The notes beneath the pieces were generated by a model. That model made no database searches. It had not been told where the DNA came from and saw only the letters and a list, made by a program, of their open reading frames with translations. Source: Candidatus Neomicrothrix sp. UBA2517 (lineage in GTDB: Bacteria > Actinomycetota > Acidimicrobiia > Acidimicrobiales > UBA8592). From it: a stretch of DNA of 64,000 nucleotides. Location: positions 1 to 64,000 of the forward strand of contig DDNP01000002.1 of NCBI GenBank assembly GCA_002341185.1, written 5' to 3'. Positions 45,099 through 53,706 of this stretch are shown piece after piece. Made by a program: the position numbers and the translations under genes. How positions within the stretch are numbered: the first letter of the stretch is position 1; every line of letters starts with the position of its first letter.

Positions 45099-46140
45099 CA
45101 TAGGAAATTCATTGACCCCCGAACCCGCAGAAACCCTTCTAACAGCTGACGAATTGAAGCAAACCGCAGAGTCAATAGCTGAATGGCAATTACAGTCAGG
45201 TATGATCCCTTGGTTTCCCGGTGGTCATGCTGACCCATGGAATCATATAGAAGCTTCTATGGCACTCCATACAGCAGGTTTAGAGAATGAAGCCTTAAAG
45301 GGCTACGAATGGCTTCAAAAAATTCAACGCGAAGATGGATCTTGGCATAACTACTATTTAGAAGATGCTATTGAACAAGATAAAATTGACTCAAATTGTG
45401 TCGCTTACATTGCAACTGGAGTTCTGCACAGTTTTTTGATATCAGAAGATTCAGGATTTCTAGAATCTATGTGGAAAGTAGTAGAGCCTGCAATTGATTT
45501 TGTAGTTGAAATGCAAACTGAACGTGGAGAGATCATCTGGGCCCGTCACTCTGATGGGACACTCTGGTCTTACGCTCTTCTGACAGGGTCATCAAGTATT
45601 GCCCATTCGCTAAGAAGTGCAATCAGAATAGCGACTGAATTAGGACTTGAAAAGCAAAAGTGGGAAACCGCTTACCAGAAGTTAGCTAATGTTATCCAGA
45701 CAATCCCTGACGCATTTGCACCGAAGAACCGCTGGGCAATGGATTGGTACTATCCAGTTTTGGCAGGCGTATTAACTGAAGATATAGGGAAAAAACATCT
45801 CGATGGAAAGAACAGAATTTTTGAACTGGAAAGCAAAGGAATTCGTTGCGTCTCTGATCGACCTTGGGTAACAACAGCGGAAACGTGTGAATGCGCAATG
45901 GCGTATCAAAGCGTTGGGGAGATTCAACATGCTTTAGACCTCTTTAACCAAATTCAAGAATTCAGAAATGATAAAGGGCAATACCTTACGGGAATGGTTT
46001 ACCCAGAATTGGTTTCATTCCCTGAGCAGGAATATTCAACTTATTCTGCAGCTGCCGTCGTGTTAGCAGCTGATTCGTTAATGGGAGTAACCGCTGCCTC
46101 TCAACTTTTTTCGAATCACAAATTCTTACCCGAGCTTTAG
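45073..46140 (+). CDS. Alpha/alpha-toroid protein (prenyltransferase/cyclase-like repeats)
   Basis: A 355-residue helical protein with repeated short motifs, including 'GGHADPWNHIEASMAL' (about 47-62), 'QREDGSWHNYYLED', 'GEIIWARHSDGTLWS' and 'LLTGSSSIAHSLRSAI'. The repeated W-G/H-D features suggest an alpha/alpha-barrel as in squalene/terpene cyclases, prenyltransferases or some polysaccharide-modifying enzymes. The catalytic residues cannot be assigned. It overlaps the methyltransferase upstream. It is more likely to act on a lipid or glycan than on protein, given the GT4 neighbour. Confidence 0.75.
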   Translation: MVRKKNSFNIGNSLTPEPAETLLTADELKQTAESIAEWQLQSGMIPWFPGGHADPWNHIEASMALHTAGLENEALKGYEWLQKIQREDGSWHNYYLEDAIEQDKIDSNCVAYIATGVLHSFLISEDSGFLESMWKVVEPAIDFVVEMQTERGEIIWARHSDGTLWSYALLTGSSSIAHSLRSAIRIATELGLEKQKWETAYQKLANVIQTIPDAFAPKNRWAMDWYYPVLAGVLTEDIGKKHLDGKNRIFELESKGIRCVSDRPWVTTAETCECAMAYQSVGEIQHALDLFNQIQEFRNDKGQYLTGMVYPELVSFPEQEYSTYSAAAVVLAADSLMGVTAASQLFSNHKFLPEL

Positions 46141-46142
46141 CT

Positions 46143-46586
46143 TTATTTTTTTAAAATATCTAATGCACTGTCTGCATGGACGTTCATGTTTGTTTCACTC
46201 TTAATAATTTCAAGAATCGATCTATCTTGACCAATAACATAAGTAATTCTCTTATTACCAAATGGCCCTTTGCGCTTTGCTCCTAGTGTTGATGCAATGG
46301 TTTGATCAGGGTCCGAAAGCAATGTGAAACCAAGCTGATGTTTGTCATCAAATTCCTTTTGTTTTTCTACTTGGTCCATGCTGATTCCAACTGGCTGTGC
46401 ACCCAATTCAGCAAATTCAGACTCAAGATCTCTGAAATGGCAACTCTCAACGGTGCAACCAGGTGTCATTGCCTTCGGGTAAAAGAAGAGGACGACTGGA
46501 CCACCCTCCAACATCGCCGATAAAGAGATAGAAGCTCCTTCTTGATTGATTGCTGTAAAATCCGGTACTAATTCACCTTTTTTCAT
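46143..46586 (-). CDS. bcp: Thioredoxin-dependent peroxiredoxin, Bcp/PrxQ type
   Basis: A 147-residue peroxidase with the active-site pattern 'FFYPKAMTPGCTVESCHFRDL'. Landmarks are FYPKAMTPGC with the peroxidatic Cys near 44, and a second Cys five residues on (CTVESC), as in PrxQ/Bcp enzymes with an intramolecular disulfide. It detoxifies H2O2 and organic peroxides in the cytosol. The usual A(D/N)xTPGCT-like form reads 'MTPGCT' here. It lies 2 bases from the convergent toroid gene. Confidence 0.95.
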   Translation of the reverse strand: MKKGELVPDFTAINQEGASISLSAMLEGGPVVLFFYPKAMTPGCTVESCHFRDLESEFAELGAQPVGISMDQVEKQKEFDDKHQLGFTLLSDPDQTIASTLGAKRKGPFGNKRITYVIGQDRSILEIIKSETNMNVHADSALDILKK

Positions 46587-46632
46587 TTCTTCTCCTAAAT
46601 TTGCGCCTAATCACAGTTTAATCACCTTTGAG

Positions 46633-47256
46633 TTAAACACGTAATAGGATTCTTAATGACCCTTCGACGTGTGTCTCCTCCCAGTTTTTACTTTCAATAG
46701 CAGGCAGATAAATTTGCTCATATGGTGGGCGTCCTCCATCTTCTTTGTTTGGGAAAACGTCGTGGATAGCTAGAATCCCACCTTTTCTTACTTTTGGTAC
46801 CCAACCATTAAAATCAGCTCTGGCAGGCTCCTCCCCATGACCGCCATCTATAAATAGAAATGAAAGTGGCGTGGTCCAATTACTTGCAATTACTTCTGAC
46901 CGCCCAACAAGAGCGACCACTATTTCCTCTAACCCTGCAGTATGAATAGCGGATCGGAAAAGAGGTAACGTGTCCATGATCCCTGTATTCTTGTCAATAA
47001 GATCAGGGTCATGATATTCCCAGCCACTTTGGTTCTCTTCAGAACCCCGATGATGATCTAAGGCATATAGTACTTTGCCAATACTTTGAGCTGCGTAGCC
47101 AAGATACACTGCAGATTTTCCGCAATAACTTCCCACTTCCAAAAACGGTCCTTCGATATCTACTGAAGAGGCAGCATTATAAAGTGCGTGGGCTTCGTTT
47201 CGTGGGAGAAAACCTTTAACTGCTTCGGCAATTCTGCGTTGATCCGGATCCATCAT
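46633..47256 (-). CDS. Class I SAM-dependent methyltransferase (Methyltransf_24-like)
   Basis: A 207-residue protein. Motif I is 'GPFLEVGSYCGKSAVYLG' near residue 37 and a second landmark is 'SFLFIDGGHGEEPARADFNGWVPKVRKGGILAIHD' (IDGGH near 133, RKGGILAIHD near 157). This pattern is like Methyltransf_24-type enzymes linked to sugar or glycopeptide modification. The start codon is ambiguous: ATG at 47256 or the next Met two codons on. It lies 6 bases after the GtrA gene stop on the same strand. Confidence 0.85.
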   Translation of the reverse strand: MMDPDQRRIAEAVKGFLPRNEAHALYNAASSVDIEGPFLEVGSYCGKSAVYLGYAAQSIGKVLYALDHHRGSEENQSGWEYHDPDLIDKNTGIMDTLPLFRSAIHTAGLEEIVVALVGRSEVIASNWTTPLSFLFIDGGHGEEPARADFNGWVPKVRKGGILAIHDVFPNKEDGGRPPYEQIYLPAIESKNWEETHVEGSLRILLRV

Positions 47257-47262
47257 TAGATA

Positions 47263-47694
47263 TTACAAGGGGTTTGCGCTTTGAGGCGTTGTCGTAGTCG
47301 ATTCCTTAAATAGATACTTTTCAAGAATGAGATATTTAATGCCCCATAGCGAACTGTAGCCTATTGCATTCGCAATATTTATAGCTACCCATGTTTCCCA
47401 AATTGCATCAGCAAAATAAACAAAAATAGTTGAAAGCCCTAAACCTAAAAATGCGAGTAGCCAATACGGCAAGATCTCATTTTGAATACTTGCCGTTGAC
47501 CGTCTTTTCCAAACCCAGAATCTGTTTAACAAATAATTAGGAGCAGTTGAGATTGTGACTGCGAGGAAATTACTTAGCAGTGGATGAAGGTTCCCCACTT
47601 CATAGAATAGAAACAGAAGAGCTTGCCCAATGGGGGCCGTGAACAGCGATACATAGACGTACCTTATCTTCTTTTGGAATTGGTATTTAGACAT
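47263..47694 (-). CDS. GtrA-family membrane protein
   Basis: A 143-residue protein with four membrane segments (about 12-30, 38-56, 72-92 and 100-118) and the GtrA hallmark 'NYLLNRFWVWKRR' after the second segment. GtrA proteins are thought to move or flip polyprenyl-linked sugars. It fits with the surrounding GT4, methyltransferase and toroid genes as part of a cell-envelope glycan set. Confidence 0.88.
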   Translation of the reverse strand: MSKYQFQKKIRYVYVSLFTAPIGQALLFLFYEVGNLHPLLSNFLAVTISTAPNYLLNRFWVWKRRSTASIQNEILPYWLLAFLGLGLSTIFVYFADAIWETWVAINIANAIGYSSLWGIKYLILEKYLFKESTTTTPQSANPL

Positions 47695-47701
47695 TGACTA
47701 T

Positions 47702-48136
47702 TCATTCAAAAGTAAACCTGTACACATTGGTTTCACGCTTTACGAATCCTATATTTTTGTAAAGTTGATTTGCCTGCTCTCGTGATGGGCGAGAGGTCAA
47801 CTCAACAGTCTTGGCACCAGCTTTTTTCGCAAGTTCAAGAGCAGCAAGATTTAATTCTTTACCGATTCCCATACCCCTGGCGGAACTGTCAACTACCACA
47901 TCTTCTATCCATGCACGTATTCCCGTTGGAATACGAAAGATAATTAGAGTCATTGTCCCTAGGATTACTCCATTTCGATCTTCGGCTATAAGAATCTGTG
48001 CAGAATCTGATTCAATAATCTCTTTTAGGTTTTCTGCAGTAGGGGGATTACTTGATGTAGATAATTGCGGAACGAGCAATTTATAAGCTTCTGAAAGAGA
48101 TTCTGTTACATCTGTTACTGATCGTATGGTAACCAT
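47702..48136 (-). CDS. GNAT-family N-acetyltransferase
   Basis: About 144 residues from the ATG at 48136. The longer in-frame start at 48196 overlaps the divergent PAC2 gene and is less likely. It has the GNAT acetyl-CoA-binding segment 'VVDSSARGMGIGKELNLAALELAKKAGA' (landmark ARGMGIGKEL near 82-91) and a C-terminal 'QLYKNIGFVKRETNVYRF'. The substrate is unknown. It lies 7 bases before the GtrA gene on the same strand. Confidence 0.85.
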   Translation of the reverse strand: MVTIRSVTDVTESLSEAYKLLVPQLSTSSNPPTAENLKEIIESDSAQILIAEDRNGVILGTMTLIIFRIPTGIRAWIEDVVVDSSARGMGIGKELNLAALELAKKAGAKTVELTSRPSREQANQLYKNIGFVKRETNVYRFTFE

Positions 48137-48177
48137 AAAAATATCGTACCCTTCTTTCAAACGAATGGTCATTTGAA

Positions 48178-49047
48178 GTGCAATATGGCAAAACAATGAT
48201 TAAAGTTTTCGCAATGAGTGATTTTGGAATGGTTAGTGGTGAGTCTTCCGCAAAAGCACCGATTTTGATCCTAGCGTTCGCTGGATGGAATGATGCTGGA
48301 GGCGCATCTACTAGGGCAGTTCGGTCTCTTATCGAAAAGACCATTGCGAAAAAAATTATGTTTATCGACTCCGAAGACTATTACGATTTTTCAAGAGAAC
48401 GACCCACAGTTCACCTAGATGGAGAATCAAGATCTCTCCGCTGGCCAGAAAATGCGATTTCGCTATCCGGCGATGGTTCTCTTCTTCTTATGGAAGGAAT
48501 CGAACCACAACTCAACTGGAGAACATTTAGTGAAGAAATCTTAACCATTGCTCAAGAATATGATGTTTCAATGATTGTCACATTAGGCGCCCTGTTAGCT
48601 GAAGTTCCCCATTCTCGCCCAGTTCTAATTTATGGTGTAAGTGAAAATGAAGGAATGAATAACCAGTTCGGCCTACAACGTTCATCGTATGAGGGTCCAA
48701 CTGGCATTGTTGGTGTAGTCAATCAGGTGGCTACGGATGCCGAAATCCCTAATTTATCTTTGTGGGCAACTGTTCCCAACTATGTAGCAGGAGCCGAATC
48801 TCCTAAAGCCGCATTAGCTTTAATTGATAGACTCAAATCTATTCTTAATATTTCATTGAACACTACTGACTTAGAAATTGCTTCTTCCGCTTACGAAAGG
48901 CAGATAAATCAAATTATTGAAGATGATGAAGACACGTCAAAATACGTTGACGAGCTTGAAGTTAGTTATGATGCCGGAGATTATAAAATAGCCGATCCTG
49001 AAAATTTTGTTAAAGATGTTGAAAATTTTTTACGGGATCAAGACTGA
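48178..49047 (+). CDS. PAC2-family protein (proteasome-assembly-like)
   Basis: A 289-residue PAC2-family protein. Landmarks are 'LILAFAGWNDAGGASTRAVRSL', then 'DSEDYYDFSRERPTVHLDGE', then a middle 'VTLGALLAEVPHSRP' and the 'LWATVPNYVAGAESPKAALAL' segment. Homologues in actinobacteria are linked with proteasome-associated or ATP-grasp-like neighbours. The molecular function is unknown. Candidate starts are GTG at 48178 and ATG at 48196 or 48214. The conserved part begins about 20 residues in. Confidence 0.85.
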   Translation: MQYGKTMIKVFAMSDFGMVSGESSAKAPILILAFAGWNDAGGASTRAVRSLIEKTIAKKIMFIDSEDYYDFSRERPTVHLDGESRSLRWPENAISLSGDGSLLLMEGIEPQLNWRTFSEEILTIAQEYDVSMIVTLGALLAEVPHSRPVLIYGVSENEGMNNQFGLQRSSYEGPTGIVGVVNQVATDAEIPNLSLWATVPNYVAGAESPKAALALIDRLKSILNISLNTTDLEIASSAYERQINQIIEDDEDTSKYVDELEVSYDAGDYKIADPENFVKDVENFLRDQD

Positions 49048-49053
49048 ATATAA

Positions 49054-49728
49054 TCAAATCTCTCCATCTGATTTCCATACAGGGCGTCGTGGTTTATCAA
49101 ACTCTACTTCGATAGATTCTCCTCGTATTGCTGCAAATGCATGATCAACCCAGTCACCTGAACCAGCTAAAGGGCTTGGGAGATTATCTTGTGAAAAGAA
49201 ACCGGCATCAATACATTCAAGTGGATGAGGGTTCAATTCACCACCAATAACTTTGCAATGAAACACAATCGAATAGAGAGGCATTCGAGTGAATTTTGCT
49301 CTTATCCCATCAAGAATTGAGATTATTCGCGAGACCTCAACATGCATTCCTGTTTCTTCGAAAACTTCCTTTTCTGCAATCTCTGCTGCCGAATACCCAA
49401 CATCTGCAAACCCTGTTGGGAAAAGCCATACGCCTGAATCAGCTCTTTGTATCAAAAGAATTTCTCTATCTTCGTTCCCTACAACGGCACCAATCGCAAC
49501 TTTTGGAGTCACATAACCAGGAACTCCTTCACCAACTGATTTCATCCATTCAGCGACTTTTTCATCCTTTTCCGAAGATTGTGAAATATGTGCGTGAATA
49601 TCAGATGCTACGTGAAGGACTTCTTCGTACCTTTCACGCTCGTATAGGCTTTCAGTAAACGCCAGACCTGTTCTAGCAATACCCGCTAAGGCTTCACTCC
49701 ACCGTATTAAATCGTGTTCATCAGTCAT
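49054..49728 (-). CDS. Nudix hydrolase with NUDIX_N domain
   Basis: A 224-residue protein. Residues about 1-65 form a helical N-terminal domain like that of X-linked nucleoside diphosphate hydrolases. The Nudix box begins 'GFADVGYSAAEIAEKEVFEETGMHV' (landmark EKEVFEETG, near 130-138). The Glu ligands are present, although the first box Gly-x5-Glu reads 'GYSAAEIAEKE'. Such enzymes may hydrolyse ADP-ribose or NDP-linked compounds. The gene overlaps glnD by 4 bases (ATGA), so it is in the glnD operon, which is unusual company. Confidence 0.88.
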   Translation of the reverse strand: MTDEHDLIRWSEALAGIARTGLAFTESLYERERYEEVLHVASDIHAHISQSSEKDEKVAEWMKSVGEGVPGYVTPKVAIGAVVGNEDREILLIQRADSGVWLFPTGFADVGYSAAEIAEKEVFEETGMHVEVSRIISILDGIRAKFTRMPLYSIVFHCKVIGGELNPHPLECIDAGFFSQDNLPSPLAGSGDWVDHAFAAIRGESIEVEFDKPRRPVWKSDGEI

Positions 49729-52040
49729 GTTCCAATTCCTGTCACTATTGTGGAAGAGTCTATTGCATGCTTTAGCGCTTGTTTAACTTCACCAGCATGT
49801 GCTTCGTCGCTGATTTTTTTTCCATCGTTATCCAAAACATAGAATGAGTCAACAACATCTGAACCAAGTGTCTGCACTTTAGCACTTAGTATATTCAGGT
49901 CTAGGGAACTGAGCGCTCTCGTTATTTGGTAAAGCAGCCCCATCCCATTCGGTGCAGAAACTTCGATGAAAGTAGCTGTTGATGAAGTTTCATTGTCTAT
50001 CTTCACATCTGTATCAACTACTCTGTCTGGAAATTGCTGTGCAATTTGTAAGGAATACGTCTGCATGCGTTCTGCAAGTCTCGCTGCTATCGCAATTCTG
50101 CCCCGGACAGAATCTTGAACAAAACCACAAATTGAATCCCAATTAATATCTTTCGTTGTATTCGGGGCAACTCTGAAGATTGCTAAGACCATCCCATATT
50201 CTGTATGAGCTATGGCCTCAAGAACATCAAGGCCACATAGAGAAAGTGCTCCAGCGACTCGTCCGAAAACGGCAGGTCGGTCAATTTCCATAATTGTTAA
50301 TCGGTCGACATCTCCTTCAACTTTGATCATTCCTCGACGCATCATCTGTAACTGATCTGTAGTAGGAAAAGTTCGTTCAATTATGCTCCCTGCTCCGCCT
50401 TTCAGATACGAAATGGTTCTGTTTGAAAGATCCTCGACAAGACCGGCTTTCCAAGTACTCCATGCTGCTGGGCCAGTCGCAATAGAGTCAGCTTCAGTTA
50501 AGGCGTGCAACAACTTTACAGAATCAATTGTTTTTAGTGAGTTTCCAACTGTTTGAATAGTATCGAAATCATCAAGATCTCTTCTTGTTGCGAAATCAGG
50601 AAGAAGCAAGTGATGTTCACACATTTCAATGAGGGTTTGTATCTCTGCTTGAGAGAACCCCATGCGGACTCCAATAGTGTTGATTAATTTCACTCCTACT
50701 TCGGTATGGTCTCCCGGGTACGGTTTACCAATATCGTGGAGCAGTGCTCCAACAACGAGGAGGTCTGGCCGGTCCACTCGGTCAGCGAGTTTAGAAGCTT
50801 CAGCTGCTGTCTCAAGTAAATGTCTGTCTACGGTAAACCGGTGGTATGCATTTCTTTGTGGCCTGCTTCTTGCCGGTTTCCACTCAGGCAGAAATGGGAC
50901 GAATAAGTCAAGTTGATCTAAAGTTTCAAAAACTGGAATGGCGTCATGACCAACTAGTAGAAGGTCAATAAATAATTGCCGAAGTTCCTTAGTCCAGGGA
51001 TCTGGTATGACTAAATCTGCTTTTCGAAATCGACTAATGATTTCAGGAGAAAAGCGTTCCTTATTTCTTGCCTTTTGTAATGAAATTCGTAGAACCTGCT
51101 CTGGAGTTATATCTGAATCTGCCGACCTTGCCGAAGAAACAGGTCTTCTCTTTCCTATTATCGTGTCTCCAACTTTTCTACCAAAATTCCATACTCCTGA
51201 AAGACCAGCATTCTCAATGCCATAACAAAGTTCATCAACGTTCCAAGAGATGCGTCTTGCTGATGCTGCGACATCAGCCATCAGAAAATCTGCGTCTTTA
51301 TATCCAAGTGCTTCAGCAACTGCATCTTGCTGTTCAAGTAATAGTTTGTCACTCGATCGTTTGGACTGTTTGTGTAGTTCAACTCGAGCTCTCAGAATAA
51401 CTTCGTAGCATTCTAAGAGTTGATGATTTTCGACTTCGAAAGGGCCTTGACCATTTAGATTAGCCCATCCCATTGCATGAACATCTCTCAGTCCTCCACG
51501 TCCTTCTTTCAATTCTGGTTCTAACATAAACGCAACCTCGCCTTTTGTGCGATGTCGTGAGCGTATAGATGCCGTTAATCTCGGGAGCCACAGTTTCGCT
51601 TTACTTTTCCATTGATCTGTTGCTGTACTGGCAAGTTCGTTTGCAAGCGGCTTGGATCCGGCAATGAGTCTGCTTGATAATAATGAAGTTGCTGTATCAA
51701 GATCTTCGCTAGCTAAGGTTAAAGTTTCATTTATTGTTCGCACTGAATGCCCAAGCTTTTCTCCTTGGTCCCATATTGGGTACCAGAGAGATTCGGCTAC
51801 CGATTCAATATCTGGAGCGTTGTTATGAAGGAGTAGGACATCAAGGTCAGACAAAGGCGAAAGGTCCCTTCGACCATATCCACCTACAGCTACAAGAGCT
51901 AGATCCGACCTATTATCTCCAATTGGTGAGAACAACCCCTGTAACCACTGATCAGTGGCGTCACTAAGTTGCAATGTAAATTCGGAGCCCCGAAGTTCAC
52001 GATCTGCTAGAAGCCTTTTCCTTTCTGCGACGATTGACAT
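49725..52040 (-). CDS. glnD: PII uridylyl/adenylyltransferase GlnD
   Basis: This bifunctional enzyme adds or removes a nucleotidyl group on the PII nitrogen sensor. In actinobacteria the group is usually AMP. The 771-residue protein has the nucleotidyltransferase motif 'VGGYGRRDLSPLSDLDVLLL' (near residue 53-72), the HD domain 'LLHDIGKPYPGDHTEVGVKL' (near 437) and two C-terminal ACT domains with 'FGRVAGALSLCGLDVL' and 'GLLYQITRALSSLDLNIL'. The ACT domains sense glutamine. It lies 75 bases downstream of amt, without a PII gene between. Confidence 0.96.
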   Translation of the reverse strand: MSIVAERKRLLADRELRGSEFTLQLSDATDQWLQGLFSPIGDNRSDLALVAVGGYGRRDLSPLSDLDVLLLHNNAPDIESVAESLWYPIWDQGEKLGHSVRTINETLTLASEDLDTATSLLSSRLIAGSKPLANELASTATDQWKSKAKLWLPRLTASIRSRHRTKGEVAFMLEPELKEGRGGLRDVHAMGWANLNGQGPFEVENHQLLECYEVILRARVELHKQSKRSSDKLLLEQQDAVAEALGYKDADFLMADVAASARRISWNVDELCYGIENAGLSGVWNFGRKVGDTIIGKRRPVSSARSADSDITPEQVLRISLQKARNKERFSPEIISRFRKADLVIPDPWTKELRQLFIDLLLVGHDAIPVFETLDQLDLFVPFLPEWKPARSRPQRNAYHRFTVDRHLLETAAEASKLADRVDRPDLLVVGALLHDIGKPYPGDHTEVGVKLINTIGVRMGFSQAEIQTLIEMCEHHLLLPDFATRRDLDDFDTIQTVGNSLKTIDSVKLLHALTEADSIATGPAAWSTWKAGLVEDLSNRTISYLKGGAGSIIERTFPTTDQLQMMRRGMIKVEGDVDRLTIMEIDRPAVFGRVAGALSLCGLDVLEAIAHTEYGMVLAIFRVAPNTTKDINWDSICGFVQDSVRGRIAIAARLAERMQTYSLQIAQQFPDRVVDTDVKIDNETSSTATFIEVSAPNGMGLLYQITRALSSLDLNILSAKVQTLGSDVVDSFYVLDNDGKKISDEAHAGEVKQALKHAIDSSTIVTGIGT

Positions 52041-52081
52041 GACTCTACCGTATTCCAGTTATTTGATTTTGGGAATACCCA

Positions 52082-52105
52082 CTCAATGAAGAAGTTTTCA
52101 TTGAG
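52082..52105 (-). other. Perfect 9-bp inverted repeat between amt and glnD
   Basis: CTCAATGAA (52082-52090) and TTCATTGAG (52097-52105) are exact complements around a 6-base spacer. It lies 10 bases after the amt stop. No T-run follows, so a leader or intercistronic processing hairpin that separates amt expression from glnD is as likely as a terminator. Confidence 0.5.
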
Positions 52106-52115
52106 AAGATAACCT

Positions 52116-53351
52116 CTACAAGTTATAAGCAGTCTCAGCGTGTTGAGATTGATCTAATCCTGCGTTTTCATCTTCTTCAGAAACTCTTAAACCTATAGTA
52201 GCGTCAATTGCTTTTGCGATAATGAAGGTCAGTACGAATGAGAAAATGATTACTGAAACTATTGCCAAGACTTGATCGATAAATAGTTCTCCTCCACCGC
52301 CAAAGAAAAGACCGTCCTGGAAACCTCCGGGTTCAGAATTAATAGCTGAGTTATCTGCAAAAAGACCTAGTAGCAAACCCCCTATGACACCGCCTCCTCC
52401 ATGTACACCAACGACATCTAGTGAGTCATCGTAACCAATTTTATTTTTTAGACCAATTAAGAAATAGCAGCCAGTACCTGCAACCAAACCGAAAATGATG
52501 CTTGATAATCCGCCTACGTAGCCTGCCGCAGGCGTTATTGCTACAAGAGCAGCAACAACTCCAGAACAGGCACCCAGAGTTGTTGCTTTTCCATCTCGAT
52601 ACCATTCAATGAGCATCCAACCAATCATCCCAGCCGCAGCAGCAACGAATGTATTGAGTAAGGCTTGAACAGCTTGACCATTAGCAGCCCCAGCTGACCC
52701 TGCGTTAAACCCAAACCAACCAAACCAAAGAATTCCAGTTCCCAACATTACAAGAGGAAGGTTATGAGGAGGCGATGATTCAGTGGGCCAACCATTGCGC
52801 TTCCCAAGAACAAGAACAAGCGCAAGCGCTGCTGCTCCAGCATTTATGTGAATTGCCGTTCCACCAGCGAAGTCAATAGCCCCCATTCCTTCATGCCATC
52901 CTTTATAAACCCAATAGGTAACAGGAGTGTAAACAAGCAACGACCAAATAGGTACAAAGATAATCCATGCTGAAAATTTCATACGATCAGCAACCGCACC
53001 TGATATTAATGCAGGCGTAATCGAAGCAAAGGTCATCAAGAAAGCAACAAATATTAAATCATCGGGCTTCATATTTAAACCATCAAGACCAATCTGATTC
53101 CAGTTCCCAATTAAGTCGCCACCCCAAAAGCCTGACTCTTCTTCTCCATTTGCGCTATTTCCAAGCGTCCAAGACAGAGTGACCCAAAGCAATGGAACGA
53201 CCCCTATGCAGTACAAATTCATATTAAGCATATTCAAGACGTTTTTTGACCGATCCATGCCTCCATAAAAAAGCGCTAAACCTGGAACCATGAAAACAAC
53301 TAACGCTGTTGATATCAACATCCAAGCTATGTCACCTGAATTCATAAACAC
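52116..53351 (-). CDS. amt: Ammonium transporter Amt
   Basis: An 11-TM ammonium channel of 411 residues that conducts NH3/NH4+ across the membrane. It has the ammonium-transporter N-terminal landmark 'PGLALFYGGMDRSKNVLNM' (near residues 24-42), the 'FASITPALISGAVADRMKFSAW' segment with the 'DRMKFSAW' motif and conserved His in 'GGTAIHINAGAAALALVLVLG' and 'VVGVHGGGGVIGGLLLG'. The start is ATG at 53351 with an AAGGAGT element upstream. In most genomes a PII gene follows. Here glnD follows directly. Confidence 0.97.
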   Translation of the reverse strand: MFMNSGDIAWMLISTALVVFMVPGLALFYGGMDRSKNVLNMLNMNLYCIGVVPLLWVTLSWTLGNSANGEEESGFWGGDLIGNWNQIGLDGLNMKPDDLIFVAFLMTFASITPALISGAVADRMKFSAWIIFVPIWSLLVYTPVTYWVYKGWHEGMGAIDFAGGTAIHINAGAAALALVLVLGKRNGWPTESSPPHNLPLVMLGTGILWFGWFGFNAGSAGAANGQAVQALLNTFVAAAAGMIGWMLIEWYRDGKATTLGACSGVVAALVAITPAAGYVGGLSSIIFGLVAGTGCYFLIGLKNKIGYDDSLDVVGVHGGGGVIGGLLLGLFADNSAINSEPGGFQDGLFFGGGGELFIDQVLAIVSVIIFSFVLTFIIAKAIDATIGLRVSEEDENAGLDQSQHAETAYNL

Positions 53352-53466
53352 TCCTTATTCGTAAAATAATGGCAATTTTAAATTACTTTGTCTTTGTTTC
53401 TGAATTGTTTCAGGAGTGTTAACTCTTAACCCGAAAAATTGCGCGAGCATCATGTAAAATCTAAGA

Positions 53467-53637
53467 ATGATGGAAGTACGTAAAGATTGCAGGCATTACC
53501 GCAGTAGATCACTTCCGACAGGTGACCAAATTCAAAAATGCAGATTGGGAAGTAACGAAGAAACCCCTTTTAGATGTCCAGAATTCTGTCTTTTCTTTGA
53601 AAAGCGAAATATCTCAGATGCAGGCTGGAATAGATAA
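53467..53637 (+). CDS. 56-residue Cys-rich microprotein
   Basis: A short frame encodes MMEVRKDCRHYRSRS followed by four further Cys-containing stretches: 'KCRLG', 'FRCPEFCLFFEKR' and the end 'ISDAGWNR'. It has four Cys (near residues 8, 25, 37 and 41) with CxxxC-like spacing, fitting a small metal-binding knot. It resembles short actinobacterial 'CPxxCLFFE' proteins by motif memory, which I cannot verify here. It is divergent from amt (115-base gap) and precedes the Liv-type transporter by 69 bases. Confidence 0.65.
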   Translation: MMEVRKDCRHYRSRSLPTGDQIQKCRLGSNEETPFRCPEFCLFFEKRNISDAGWNR

Positions 53638-53706
53638 TTAACAAAATCTCCCCATTATCACTCATTTCATTCGTTAGTTCTAAAATCGCAGGTAGAGTGT
53701 CTGTTT

